Below the pieces are notes generated by a model. That model was not told the DNA's origin and searched no databases. It saw nothing but the letters and a program-made list of their open reading frames with translations. 49,765 nucleotides of DNA from the NCBI GenBank assembly GCA_964556565.1, contig CAZKWF010000006.1, positions 1 to 49,765 on the forward strand, given 5' to 3'. This document shows positions 33,101-41,559 of this stretch, piece after piece; position 1 is the stretch's first letter, and every line of letters begins with the position of its first letter. This DNA is from SOJZ01 sp964556565. Its GTDB lineage: Archaea > Thermoproteota > Bathyarchaeia > Bathyarchaeales > Bathyarchaeaceae. A program made the translations under genes and the position numbers.

Positions 33101-33796
33101 CTATCTTGCTCTTGATCTAACTCTGGGTTCAAGCAGTGTCCAAAGCCATTCCACGAATTCTCTCAAGTTCTTTGTTTGTATGTATACATCGCCAGGCCCT
33201 TTGATTTCTGTAATCAGTCCTTCACCGCCCAGCAGAGTTGATTTCAGCCCACCGAATTTTTTAACCTTATAGCTGCAGGTGTCGCTGAAGGCTACTAGGT
33301 GAAAGTTGTCAACAATGAGGGTTTGTCTCGGCTTCAGTGTATGTTTGTCTATGGCTCCAAAGGTGTTTATGAAGAGCGTACCGTCGCCTGTAACTTTTAT
33401 CATAAACAGCCCTTGTCCGAAGAGTCCTTTTGTGAAGCCTTGCCATTTGACATCCAAGTCTACGTTCTGTGTGGATGCGATGTATGCGGAGTTTTGTATT
33501 ATGTAGCCTTGGTTTGGCTTGACTTCTAGAGTTTCGATGTCGCCGACTGGTGCTGAGACGAAGGCAACTTCTCCACTTTTTTGTGTGGTTGTGAAGTCGT
33601 TTACCCAGAATGATTGACGCCCAAGTAGTTTTAGACCTATAGTTCCCAAGAGGCTTTTTTCACGTTTTCTTGTTTTAACATCTATGTTTGGATCCATGTA
33701 GGTCATAGCCCCAGACTCTGCAGTTATTGTTTCATTAGGGTCTAAATTGAAAACAAGCATTGAATAGGAAGGCTTGTACTTTATTTCATATTTCAT
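33101..33796 (-). CDS. AIM24 family (TIGR00266-like) protein
   Basis: A 231-aa beta-rich protein with the family's repeated strands and glycine turns: ITAESGAMTYMDPNI near the start, FVSAPVGDIETLEV, FGQGLFMIKVTGDGTLFINTFGAI, and GLITEIKGPGDVYIQTK. AIM24 proteins are soluble, conserved in all domains, and of unclear function; mitochondrial homologs affect respiratory-complex assembly. Full length. ATG 33796 with GAGGATG upstream. Alone on its strand with a 95-bp spacer to the next gene. Confidence 0.88.
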   Translation of the reverse strand: MKYEIKYKPSYSMLVFNLDPNETITAESGAMTYMDPNIDVKTRKREKSLLGTIGLKLLGRQSFWVNDFTTTQKSGEVAFVSAPVGDIETLEVKPNQGYIIQNSAYIASTQNVDLDVKWQGFTKGLFGQGLFMIKVTGDGTLFINTFGAIDKHTLKPRQTLIVDNFHLVAFSDTCSYKVKKFGGLKSTLLGGEGLITEIKGPGDVYIQTKNLREFVEWLWTLLEPRVRSRAR

Positions 33797-33869
33797 GGAC
33801 TACATCCTCACTAAGAATCATTCATAATTGGATGCCTTTAAAAGGCTACCTACGCTCTCAAACCCGCCT

Positions 33870-33879
33870 TGCATGCATG
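33870..33879. repeat. TGCATGCATG motif after the zinc-ribbon membrane gene
   Basis: It lies 13 bp past the stop of the minus-strand gene at 33892-34299 and 74 bp before the AIM24 start. Confidence 0.65.
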
Positions 33880-33891
33880 TACATGTTCTAT

Positions 33892-34299
33892 TCATTCTCT
33901 AGCTTTCACTACTGTCGGTTGGACCATCTGGTTGCAGTAGGGGCACTTTCCATATCCCCTTGCTCGGCTTGCCTTCCATTGATTCTTGCAGAATGGACAC
34001 TGCAACAAAACATTTTCTCCTACATAGAAGACTTTCCGACTGAACGTAAGAACGAAAATCCCAGAAACTAGAGCAGTAGCTCCCACCATGATCAAGTGCA
34101 TCAGTTTCAACTTAACATCGAAACCAAGATCAAACTCTTTTGTCCAGAGATACTCCGCTAAAGCTGACAACGCCCCCTGTGAAGTGGACACGTTCGGCAA
34201 TGCCTTCCATAATACGGCAACTAACAGAGTTAATCCAGCAAAGCAGAGTGCTAAGCCCAATGCGAAACCAGCTATATAACGCGTAGTAATTTTTCTCAT
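33892..34299 (-). CDS. Two-helix membrane protein with zinc ribbon
   Basis: A 135-aa protein: two membrane helices (about 8-30 and 68-88) and a cytosolic C-terminal zinc ribbon, CPFCKNQW...CPYCNQMV. Helix 2 is followed directly by FSRKVFYVGENVLLQCPFC. No enzymatic signature. Zinc-ribbon membrane proteins of this size recur in archaea without known function. The gene is upstream of AIM24 on the same strand, and a shared transcript is possible. Confidence 0.65.
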   Translation of the reverse strand: MRKITTRYIAGFALGLALCFAGLTLLVAVLWKALPNVSTSQGALSALAEYLWTKEFDLGFDVKLKLMHLIMVGATALVSGIFVLTFSRKVFYVGENVLLQCPFCKNQWKASRARGYGKCPYCNQMVQPTVVKARE

Positions 34300-34419
34300 G
34301 GGGCGTCAAAACTAGATTGAAAAGCCATTCTTATTTTATTTATGAAGTTAAGATAAGCAGATAGAGTGCATGTATGCACAACTAGAAAAACATTAAAGCG
34401 AAATAAGGCGCTTAAATAA

Positions 34420-34701
34420 TTGGAGAAATCAGAATTGTCGACTAGTAGAGAATTAAAAGAGATTGGCATTATCACTCACTATTTCGCAAAGATTAGTGTA
34501 GCGGTCGTGGAGTTAAAGGATACTTTACGTGCAGGCGATAGGATACTCATTCAAGGAGATACATCAGATTTCGAGCAGACCGTAGGGTCAATGCAGATTG
34601 AACATGAGAATATTGAGAGTGCTGGAGCTGGGCAGAGTATAGGCTTGAAAGTCAATCAGAGAGCTAGAGAAGGAGACAAAGTCTACAAAGTTCTTTCGTA
34701 A
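34420..34701 (+). CDS. Stand-alone EF-Tu domain-2-like protein
   Basis: A 93-aa beta-barrel: IGIITHYFAKISVAVVEL, LRAGDRILIQGDTSDFEQTV, SMQIEHENIESAGAGQSIG and REGDKVYKV match domain II of translation elongation factors. The GTPase is absent. Such isolated domains are widespread in archaea; possible roles include RNA or protein contacts at the ribosome, or the C-terminal part of a U32-type pathway. TTG 34420 is used; TTG 34435, with GGAG upstream, is equally possible. The upstream spacer holds GTGCATGTATGCAC at 34367-34380. Confidence 0.8.
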   Translation: MEKSELSTSRELKEIGIITHYFAKISVAVVELKDTLRAGDRILIQGDTSDFEQTVGSMQIEHENIESAGAGQSIGLKVNQRAREGDKVYKVLS

Positions 34702-34789
34702 AAATCCCTGCATGCTCTGTACACATGGACGAATACCAAGCACGATAAAGTAAACACAAATAGGTTGCATCATGCACATACATGCAATG

Positions 34790-35365
34790 TCATTGGCGAC
34801 AACTGCACGCATCCGTTTTATCTTTCGCCAACTTGCGCAGGCAGACTTCACAAAAGCCGTCCACTTGGAGTGTTGAGGAGCTTAACAGCTCAGAATACAT
34901 AAGGTCGATGGGCTCCGCGTGATGGTGTAAGCCCCTGTTGTGGCCTAATCCGTGAGCCACCAACCTGCTTGAAGAACCCTTGTTCACTTGAAAGAGGGAG
35001 ACAACCCCAACCTTTTCATCCACATAATCGTGAACAAGATAGAGCGCTCTTTTGAAATTTGTTCTATCAAAGAAATGGTACATGGCCACCATAGGATCTG
35101 ACGTTATCCCTAACAAGAGACTCGTCAACTTCTTGGAATCTCTCACTCTTCTAATCTTACTAATCAACTTTTGAAAATGGAAGGCACCGCAGGATTCTCT
35201 GCTTGTTACAACCTTGAAGGCATGTTCAAAGCTGAGCTTCCCGATATATCCAATGTCCTCCCATGTTTGCGTTGGAAAGTAGCCCCTCGCAACTTCAACA
35301 ATCTTGACTATATCTTTGTCGTTTTCTTGTTCTCCGCTAATCATTAGAACACTTATGGACTGCAT
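34790..35365 (-). CDS. Archaemetzincin-like protein with the catalytic Glu replaced
   Basis: A 191-aa protein whose C-terminal half resembles archaemetzincin: HGLGHNRGLHHH (138-149), a following Met (DLMYS, the Met-turn) and CEVC (172-175). In metzincins the motif is HExxHxxGxxH; here the Glu is Gly139 (codon GGA), while the zinc His at 138, 142 and 148/149 are kept. Zinc binding without classical proteolysis is therefore expected, unless another acid substitutes. DUF6775-type metallopeptidase relatives are an alternative. N-terminal half: alpha/beta, IVKIVEVARGYFP. Function unknown. Confidence 0.7.
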   Translation of the reverse strand: MQSISVLMISGEQENDKDIVKIVEVARGYFPTQTWEDIGYIGKLSFEHAFKVVTSRESCGAFHFQKLISKIRRVRDSKKLTSLLLGITSDPMVAMYHFFDRTNFKRALYLVHDYVDEKVGVVSLFQVNKGSSSRLVAHGLGHNRGLHHHAEPIDLMYSELLSSSTLQVDGFCEVCLRKLAKDKTDACSCRQ

Positions 35366-35412
35366 AATTAAGACTTACGAAAGACGAAATATAGCGGTGA
35401 TTACGGTTCTAC

Positions 35413-35437
35413 AAATATTCCGGAAACGGAAATATTT
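35413..35437. other. GNRA-type hairpin in a divergent spacer
   Basis: AAATATTCCG (35413-35422) and CGGAAATATTT (35427-35437) pair with one bulged A around a GAAA loop. In RNA this would be a stem capped by a GNRA tetraloop. It lies between the metzincin-like gene and HIT. Confidence 0.45.
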
Positions 35438-35568
35438 CAGACGCTGATGCATACATGGATTAGTTTCGCAGACTCCTACCATCTGCATCATGCGCCCACA
35501 TCATTGGAACTCGTACTAATGATTTAAGAAAGAAACTACTGTAACACTGCATGAAAGAGGTTTGCTTC

Positions 35569-35976
35569 ATGACTGGGCATTGCACGTTTTGTAGATTAGC
35601 AAAAAAGGAAGCTCCTGCGAGTTACATTTACGAAGACAAAGAAGTAGCCGCTTTTCTAGACATGAACCCGATAAACAAAGGCCACACACTCGTAATACCT
35701 AAAAACCATTACGAGAACATCTATGAAATTCCAGAAGAAAAAGTTGCACACTTATTCAAGGTTGTGAAGAAAATAGCACACGCAGTCAAGAAGAGCGTAA
35801 GTGCTGAAGGAATCAGCATTATTCAAAACAACGAAAAAGCTGCTGGTCAAATTGTATTTCATCTTCATGTACACATCATCCCAAGATATGGAAAACCGAA
35901 ATCATGCCGACCCCGTGAAAAATGCGAATCCAGTAAATTAGATACTGTAGCAGCCAAAATAAGACAATTCATTTGA
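35569..35976 (+). CDS. HIT-family nucleotide hydrolase/transferase
   Basis: A 135-aa histidine-triad protein. CTFCRLAKKE gives the zinc-type N-terminus, GHTLVIPKNHYENIYEI the middle, and HLHVHIIPR the catalytic HxHxHxx triad. HIT enzymes act on nucleoside phosphoramidates or dinucleoside polyphosphates. The C-terminal tail (KPKSCRPREKCES) has two Cys. The start is ATG 35569 with AGAGGT upstream; the ATG at 35551 would place the ribosome site in the gene. Divergent from the metzincin-like gene. Confidence 0.9.
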   Translation: MTGHCTFCRLAKKEAPASYIYEDKEVAAFLDMNPINKGHTLVIPKNHYENIYEIPEEKVAHLFKVVKKIAHAVKKSVSAEGISIIQNNEKAAGQIVFHLHVHIIPRYGKPKSCRPREKCESSKLDTVAAKIRQFI

Positions 35977-36036
35977 ATTTGCACACGTGCATGACCCAAA
36001 AAAAGAAAGATGATGAAAATGCCTTAACAGCAATCC

Positions 36037-36384
36037 TTAATCCCCTTCACTTCGTGTTCTTTCTATATGCTGATTTCTGAACTGTTTCATGTCCATTGTT
36101 TGGATACATGTTCCGTTTGTGACGTATTCTCCCGTCCTTTGTCTGCTTTGGTTTTGTGTTTGTGCGCAATTGCAGATGCAAACATGATGCTGGGTCCTAA
36201 ATCTCTTTCGTTCCTGCATCTGAAGCCGGTCACAGTCGCAGTCTTGAGCTTTCAATCTCTCTCGAGTCTGTGTTTGAAGCACATTCCTGTTTCCGTTCAT
36301 GTAAGCCTGTATAGGTGCAGCGAATAGAGCGAGGGCAACGACACCCACTACTAATCCTATTCCCGCCATCATTTTACCATTCAT
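36037..36384 (-). CDS. Secreted Cys/Gln/Arg-rich protein
   Basis: A 115-aa protein with a signal peptide (MAGIGLVVGVVALALFAAPIQA) whose mature part is rich in Gln, Arg and Asn and contains DCDCDRL and HHVCICNCAQ, seven Cys in all. No family recognised. Strong GGAGGTGG lies 7-8 bp before the start. It stands next to the iron/manganese locus, with a divergent start 137 bp away, so metal binding outside the cell is a fair guess. Confidence 0.65.
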   Translation of the reverse strand: MNGKMMAGIGLVVGVVALALFAAPIQAYMNGNRNVLQTQTRERLKAQDCDCDRLQMQERKRFRTQHHVCICNCAQTQNQSRQRTGEYVTNGTCIQTMDMKQFRNQHIERTRSEGD

Positions 36385-36459
36385 TCTTTACCACCTCCAT
36401 TCTTTTGCTCACAAGAAAATCATGGTCACCATATGGTTTAGATGTTCGTTGTAACAAAG

Positions 36460-36488
36460 TGTTTCAAATTTTGAAACAGCTTATAAGG
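36460..36488 (+). promoter_or_regulatory. 19-bp palindrome beside a TATA box, upstream of the wHTH-VIT operon
   Basis: TGTTTCAAATTTTGAAACA (36460-36478) is a perfect 9-bp inverted repeat about a central T. CTTATAAGG (36480-36488), the probable TATA box, follows immediately, so a bound regulator would block TBP/TFB. The nearby wHTH protein is the natural candidate. Confidence 0.65.
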
Positions 36489-36520
36489 AGTGATTAGTTC
36501 TTAGATTTTGTGAGTGAAAC

Positions 36521-37039
36521 ATGCGTTCCAAAGCTTTGATTTTCTTTCTAGCAATCTCGTTCATTCTCACTGTCCTCGGCCTTTTCTTTTTTGCAATTGA
36601 AGGTGGCTTTGGTGGAAGAGGGCATGGAATGGGCAACCAGATTCCACAGTCTTTCTGGCTTCTCTTGTTTATTGGGCCTCTTGTTGTCTTTGTGAGCGTA
36701 TTAGGGTATGCCCTAGCTTTTCCAGAACTCGGAGAAGACAAACCTAAAACAGAGCCTTCTTCGGTGCCAATTGTTGAGAAAGGAGAATCTACCCTTAGTG
36801 CAGTTTTGCGAGTTCTAAATGAAGATGAGAGAAAGGTGATTGAGATTTTGGTTGCTGAAGGTGGGACAATGTTACAGAAGGATATTCGCTGGAAGACTGG
36901 TCTATCACGAGTGAAGACACACAGAATACTTTTTAGGTTAGCCAAGAGAGGAATCGTCTCAGCAGAGAAACACTATAACACAAACAGAATTACATTAGCA
37001 GACTGGCTTACAAACAAGAAAGGGTTGGAAGATGACTGA
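36521..37039 (+). CDS. Membrane-anchored winged-helix regulator
   Basis: A 172-aa protein with two N-terminal membrane helices (about 5-27 and 45-67), a short loop with GGRGHGMGN that could bind metal, and a C-terminal MarR-like winged helix (ERKVIEILVAEGGTMLQKDI, then GLSRVKTHRILFRLAKRGIV). Such membrane-bound HTH proteins are frequent in archaea. It overlaps the VIT1/CCC1 gene by 8 bp, so both are co-transcribed. A regulator of metal transport under the palindrome at 36460 is the inferred role. Confidence 0.75.
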   Translation: MRSKALIFFLAISFILTVLGLFFFAIEGGFGGRGHGMGNQIPQSFWLLLFIGPLVVFVSVLGYALAFPELGEDKPKTEPSSVPIVEKGESTLSAVLRVLNEDERKVIEILVAEGGTMLQKDIRWKTGLSRVKTHRILFRLAKRGIVSAEKHYNTNRITLADWLTNKKGLEDD

Positions 37040-37568
37040 AAACCTATCCGAAGAAACCTATCGTTTGGAAGGAATAGCCTTTGGACTTGCAGACGGCTTA
37101 ATTATGTGCCTAGGTCTTATAATAGGGGTTGCTGAAGTTACCTCTGACACTCGGTTTGTGATAATTACGGGAGTAATCGGTGGCTTTGCCAATGCATTTG
37201 GAAATTCCATCGGGTTCTTCATGTCCCAATCGGCGGAAAGAGCATTGCAAATTCATGAAACGACGGACCACGGAGTAACAACGAGAATACATCCTAAAAG
37301 GGAGATCTTCACAAATACCTTCTTCGCATTCGCATCAACCATCGCCGCGGTGCTAGTTCTATTATTCCCGTTCATAGTTCTCCAAATGAACCACGCCGTG
37401 ATACTTACATTCATAATCGGAACTATAATGGCATTCATTCTTGGAAGCTACATAGGAAAAACAAGTCATGAAAACCCTTACAGAGAAGGACTAAAATGCG
37501 CTCTACTCGCCATATTAGGAGCAATAATATCTCACTTCATAGCAGACTGCATCCAACTTCTAATCTAG
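37032..37568 (+). CDS. VIT1/CCC1-family iron/manganese transporter
   Basis: A 178-aa protein with five membrane helices. GLADGLIMCLGLIIGVAEV at the start is the family's first transport helix with conserved Asp, Gly and Met; FGNSIGFFMSQSAERALQ is the second. The cytosolic linker (HETTDHGVTTRIHPKRE) is short, without a ferritin-like domain. Such carriers export Fe2+/Mn2+ from the cytosol. The overlap with the upstream wHTH gene suggests regulation by that protein. Confidence 0.9.
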   Translation: MTENLSEETYRLEGIAFGLADGLIMCLGLIIGVAEVTSDTRFVIITGVIGGFANAFGNSIGFFMSQSAERALQIHETTDHGVTTRIHPKREIFTNTFFAFASTIAAVLVLLFPFIVLQMNHAVILTFIIGTIMAFILGSYIGKTSHENPYREGLKCALLAILGAIISHFIADCIQLLI

Positions 37569-37593
37569 AAAGCAATGCTAGAACAGTATTTCC

Positions 37594-37983
37594 TTATTTC
37601 AGCAGACTCAATTTTCCTATTTCCTTAATGATTTCCAAATTGGCAATAGCGTAGAAAACCCATTTTCCTTCTTTTCTTCTCTTGATAATGCCTTCTTTTT
37701 CCAATATTCCCAGGTGGTGGGAGGCTGTTGGCTGTGTCAGACTTAGAGCAACCATTATTTCACACACGCACATCTCACGTAGCATTAGGAGCCTCAAGAT
37801 TCTGACCCTGTTTTCATCTGCTAAGGCTTTAAAAAATTTGCTTTGCTTTTTGGCTGATTCTTTACTTGCCATCCTATCGGCGAGGTCTCTTAATTCTTTA
37901 GCATACTTGGATGCGTCCTCTGTTGGACAGACGCACGACTTGACTAATCTTGCCAATCGTTTATCCGCATCAGCTTTAGACAT
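37594..37983 (-). CDS. arsR: ArsR-family metalloregulator
   Basis: A 129-aa repressor with the SmtB/ArsR winged helix (KFFKALADENRVRILRLLML, then CVCEIMVALSLTQPTASHHL). CVC in the alpha-3 helix is the As(III) signature, and a further C-V-C lies near residues 17-19 (SCVCPTED), so a tris-thiolate site is expected. ATG 37983 with GGTGAG upstream; an in-frame GTG at 37995 is less likely. It is divergent from acr3 with a shared promoter region. Confidence 0.9.
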   Translation of the reverse strand: MSKADADKRLARLVKSCVCPTEDASKYAKELRDLADRMASKESAKKQSKFFKALADENRVRILRLLMLREMCVCEIMVALSLTQPTASHHLGILEKEGIIKRRKEGKWVFYAIANLEIIKEIGKLSLLK

Positions 37984-38097
37984 GTTTATTCTCACCAGTA
38001 ATTTGTATCGAAATATCTAAATATGTATTTGGGAGGCAATAAAACATTATATTTAAATACGTCAATATGTAACTCCCCCTTGAAGGGGTCCAAGAAA
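37984..38097. promoter_or_regulatory. Divergent arsR/acr3 promoter region with leader hairpin
   Basis: TATATTTAAATA (38049-38060) is the probable acr3 TATA box, giving a leader of about 20 nt. On the opposite side ATATCTAAATATG serves arsR. A 13-nt palindrome CCCCTTGAAGGGG (38076-38088) covers the ribosome-site region of acr3 and could control translation. Confidence 0.5.
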
Positions 38098-39135
38098 ATG
38101 CCCAACTCCCAAAAAAAGAAAGTTCCCCTCGGGATTTTCGAAAAATATCTCACGTTGTGGATTGCCATTTGTATCCTAGCAGGATTGTTGCTGGGAAGAT
38201 TCCTTCCTTCATTTGGTCAATTTTTGGACTCTTTGAAAGCTGGCAACTTGTCTATCCCTATTGGCATTTGCTTGTTTTTCATGATGTACCCCACGGTAGT
38301 AGGAATAAGATTCCGTGACGTTGTAAAGTCCACAAAAAAGCCTAAACCTCTATTGCTCACCATAATCGCCAACTGGCTAATCGCTCCACCACTAATGACA
38401 CTCTATGCGAATTTGATATTAACAGACCCATTGCAGAAAGCCGGAGTTATTCTACTCGGACTGTCACCGTGCACAGCCATGGTAATGTGGTGGATAATGT
38501 TAGCTAAAGGAGACTTAGCACAGGGACTTGTAAACACTGCCATAAATGCTCTTTTGATGTTGGCTCTGTATGCCCCACAAGCAGCCTTCTACATGGGAAT
38601 AAGCAACATACCCGTTCCATGGGACCTAATCGCTTACAGCGTAATCTTTTTTATAGCTCTACCCGTCTTCTTGGGAGCACTATCCAGACGGGTTATTATG
38701 AACAAAAGAGGCGAAGAATGGTTCAATGAAATATATCTAGGGTTCATACGCAGAGTATCCATAATCGCGTTACTACTTACACTAATTGTCATGTTCTCTC
38801 TCGAAGGAGAAGTAATCCTAAACAATCCACCACTTGTAGCTCTGCTAGCAGCCCCAAACTTGCTTCACTACGTCACAATGATTGCCCTAACATATTCCAT
38901 AGCTTGGCTATCCAACTGGAACTATCAAACTTCAATCGTAACCACACTCATAGGCTCAAGCAGCCACTTTGAAGTTGCAATAGCAGTTGCAACAACAATT
39001 TTCGGCATAGGCTCTGGAGCCGCCCTTGCCACAGTCATCGGGCCGTTGATGGAGGTTCCTCTCATGCTCTCTCTCACCAAGCTGGGCTTATGGACCAGCA
39101 AATACTTTCCAAGAAACATGCATGTAGCAAAGTAA
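38098..39135 (+). CDS. Arsenite efflux carrier, ACR3 family
   Basis: A 345-aa carrier with ten membrane helices. LLGLSPCTAMVMWWIMLAKGD holds the conserved Cys of helix 4 (family pattern GxxxCxAMVxxW..AxGD; core GLSPCTAMVMWW), and LIGSSSHFEVAIAVA and LATVIGPLMEVPLML are the other ACR3 helices. The family exports As(III). ATG 38098 is used because the TATA box and leader place it there; upstream in-frame ATGs (38023) would precede transcription. Divergent from arsR. Confidence 0.93.
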   Translation: MPNSQKKKVPLGIFEKYLTLWIAICILAGLLLGRFLPSFGQFLDSLKAGNLSIPIGICLFFMMYPTVVGIRFRDVVKSTKKPKPLLLTIIANWLIAPPLMTLYANLILTDPLQKAGVILLGLSPCTAMVMWWIMLAKGDLAQGLVNTAINALLMLALYAPQAAFYMGISNIPVPWDLIAYSVIFFIALPVFLGALSRRVIMNKRGEEWFNEIYLGFIRRVSIIALLLTLIVMFSLEGEVILNNPPLVALLAAPNLLHYVTMIALTYSIAWLSNWNYQTSIVTTLIGSSSHFEVAIAVATTIFGIGSGAALATVIGPLMEVPLMLSLTKLGLWTSKYFPRNMHVAK

Positions 39136-39206
39136 AACTGTAACCGATAAATAGGAGTCTGCTGAAATCATGCACATACATAAACTGAAGGGCGCGCGTA
39201 TATGGA

Positions 39207-40430
39207 ATGAGTTCTGCAAAAACTGACACCATTGAAGTCAGCGGATTGACCAAGGTTTTCAACGGCAAGGTTAGAGCAGTAGATACAATAAGTTTTATTG
39301 TGAAGAGAGGCGAAATTCTAGGATTTCTTGGTCCTAATGGAGCTGGCAAGACGACCACGCTGAATATGCTGTCAACACTGTTGAAACCAACCAGCGGCAC
39401 TGCTACAGTAAACGGACATGACATTGTTGAAGAACCAGACGCAGTCCGCCGAAGTATAGGATATGTGTTCCAAGATCCGACGCTGGACATCGAATTAACT
39501 GGTCGCGAGAACTTAGACTTCCACGGGCGACTATACAACTTAAATCGAAATCTACGAAAGCAGCGAATTAAGGAAATGCTGGAGATAGTCCAACTTACTG
39601 ACCGAGCTGACAACCTCGTAAAAACTTATAGCGGCGGCATGAAAAGACGACTGGAAATAGCAAGGGGACTACTCCACCACCCCAAAGTCCTCTTCTTGGA
39701 TGAACCAACACTCGGTCTCGACCCTCAGACGCGTCATTCCATTTGGGAACACATTCAACGCCTAAATCAAGAGAAGAAAGTCACAATCATTCTGACCACA
39801 CACTACACGGAAGAAGCAGACCATCTCTGTGACCGCATCCTCATCATTGACTTCGGCAAAATCGTGGCACTGGACACACCGGACAAGCTGAAAGCACAGT
39901 TAGAAGGAGACGTTGTGAGCCTAACCTTCAAAGCCCCTAAGATGATTCCAAAGGTGCATCCCCTCTTTGAAAAAAAGAAATGGATACGCCGCGTTCATCT
40001 TCTGTCCATTGACGACAACCAAGCCACAACAAACAGAATGATGAACATGATGCACGGAATGGCTGCAAGTTCAGGGATGACAGGTGGAACAAACCACGGA
40101 AGCACTGGTCGTAGCAAGATGCCCAAACACCTTGAGAAAATGCAGCCACAAGGCTCAATTAACCAAAATAGTTCCAGCAATCAAGCCCTAGGTTCAAAGC
40201 GACTAAACTTGTTGGTAGATGACGGCGGACACCGAATCCCAAGCATCGTCAAACTAGTAGATGAAGCAGGAGTAGCCCTAGAATCAGTGGAGCTACACAA
40301 ACCAACACTTGATGACGTCTTCATCTCAGTAACAGGACGAAACATCAGAGACCAACGCGGAAGCTTCATGGAGATGGTACGACGTCACCGAATAATGCGG
40401 CAAGCTCGAGGGCGACAGACCCATGGCTAA
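39207..40430 (+). CDS. ABC exporter ATPase with a Met/His-rich insertion
   Basis: A 407-aa DrrA/NodI-like ATPase. Walker A GPNGAGKT (42-49), Q-loop FQDPTL, signature YSGGMKRRLEIA, Walker B VLFLDEPT and switch His TTHYTEE are all intact. The C-terminal DUF4162-like domain is split by about 58 residues (273-330) containing eight Met, three His and many Gly, Ser and Asn (NRMMNMMHGMAASSGMTGG), then resumes LNLLVDDGGHRIPSIVKLVDE. The insert looks like a soft-metal-binding loop. The next gene is the permease. Context beside arsR/acr3 suggests metal-linked export. Confidence 0.9.
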   Translation: MSSAKTDTIEVSGLTKVFNGKVRAVDTISFIVKRGEILGFLGPNGAGKTTTLNMLSTLLKPTSGTATVNGHDIVEEPDAVRRSIGYVFQDPTLDIELTGRENLDFHGRLYNLNRNLRKQRIKEMLEIVQLTDRADNLVKTYSGGMKRRLEIARGLLHHPKVLFLDEPTLGLDPQTRHSIWEHIQRLNQEKKVTIILTTHYTEEADHLCDRILIIDFGKIVALDTPDKLKAQLEGDVVSLTFKAPKMIPKVHPLFEKKKWIRRVHLLSIDDNQATTNRMMNMMHGMAASSGMTGGTNHGSTGRSKMPKHLEKMQPQGSINQNSSSNQALGSKRLNLLVDDGGHRIPSIVKLVDEAGVALESVELHKPTLDDVFISVTGRNIRDQRGSFMEMVRRHRIMRQARGRQTHG

Positions 40431-40460
40431 CGCATCCATTCAAGAGGAGTCTGAAACATA

Positions 40461-41249
40461 ATGGTTCAACCATTATCTGGCCAAGCAATTTACGTGGTCT
40501 TACTCCGAGAACTGAAACGCTACTGGCGGGCGAAGGCACGCATTATCTCGTCTGTGGCCCAAAGCTTCTTCTTCCTTGCTATATTCGGCTTGGGACTGGG
40601 CGGGTTTATTGGTGGCGTCGGCAAAGTTAGCTACCTCTCTTATTTGGCACCAGGCATTATTTGCATGGGACTCCTCTTTGGCTCAGTGTTCTCCGGGGTT
40701 TCAGTTATTTTCGATCGCCAATTCGGCTTCATGAAGGAAATGCTAGTCGCACCTGTCAGCCGAACCAGCATTATCCTAGGCAAAATCCTTGGTGGCGCCG
40801 TCACCGCGTCGATTCAGGGCATAATATTAATGGTGGTCGCCGGAATCATGGGTGCCTTTACACCAACTCCAGCTTTGGTTTTTGGAGCACTTGCAGCAAT
40901 AGGCGTTATGCTACTCATCACGGCCGGCTTCGTGGGTCTGGGCGTGGCGATTGGATCAACCCTCAACGATTTCCACGCATTCCAGCTACTGTCTACCTTC
41001 GTGATATGGCCACTATTCATGTTATCAGGTGCGTTCTTTCCCATAGATGCTGTGCCTTTACCTCTTCAAGTCGCGATGCTATTTGATCCCATGTTTTATG
41101 GAGTCGAACTGCTGCGGTGGTGTCTGCTAGGAACTGGGACGCCCATGCTTGGTCCGCTCGGGTGGCTGATCAGCTTAGGAGTGCTCACAGGCTTCAACGC
41201 AATGATGATAGGCATCGGTACATACCTCTTCTCCCGCGCCCAAGTCTGA
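40461..41249 (+). CDS. ABC-2 type permease
   Basis: A 262-aa protein with six helices of the ABC-2/DrrB type: LLRELKRYWRAKARIISSV before helix 1, FDRQFGFMKEMLVAPVSRTS the coupling loop, and LFMLSGAFFPIDAVPLPLQ the signature after helix 5. Follows its ATPase by 31 bp. Together they would make a half-transporter dimer. The exported substrate is unknown. Confidence 0.9.
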   Translation: MVQPLSGQAIYVVLLRELKRYWRAKARIISSVAQSFFFLAIFGLGLGGFIGGVGKVSYLSYLAPGIICMGLLFGSVFSGVSVIFDRQFGFMKEMLVAPVSRTSIILGKILGGAVTASIQGIILMVVAGIMGAFTPTPALVFGALAAIGVMLLITAGFVGLGVAIGSTLNDFHAFQLLSTFVIWPLFMLSGAFFPIDAVPLPLQVAMLFDPMFYGVELLRWCLLGTGTPMLGPLGWLISLGVLTGFNAMMIGIGTYLFSRAQV

Positions 41250-41559
41250 AGGCACCTAGCACGAGAAGAATCCAGCGTGCACATATGCTTAGAAAGACTA
41301 CTCTTTCAGGGTCTTACACATTCAGCTTTTGGTCTATAGGGTCTTTTTGGCTTAGGTTTGCTATGCTTCAGGCAGCGCTTAACACATACAAACACGCCTT
41401 GGCGAACCTCAAAAACACAACCGCAAATATCTGTTAACGTTTTAGTCAACTTACATCACCTTCTCAGAATAGCATGTACCGAAGTTTATAACTTGCATGC
41501 ATGCCGAAAGTCTTATGAACACTTGCTGTTGATACAGTTGCCATTGGAGTGGAAAGTTT
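41250..41559. other. 310-bp spacer with motif copy and TATA element
   Basis: No gene is seen. TTTATAAC (41485-41492) runs into TGCATGCATGC (41494-41504), so the motif sits directly behind a TATA box at the expected transcription start side. A TAGGGTCTTTTTGG stretch near 41337 may end the ABC transcript. Confidence 0.5.

Noticed and set aside
34790..35365. Calling the gene an active archaemetzincin
   Set aside because: The catalytic Glu of HExxH is Gly, so only the fold, not the activity, is supported.
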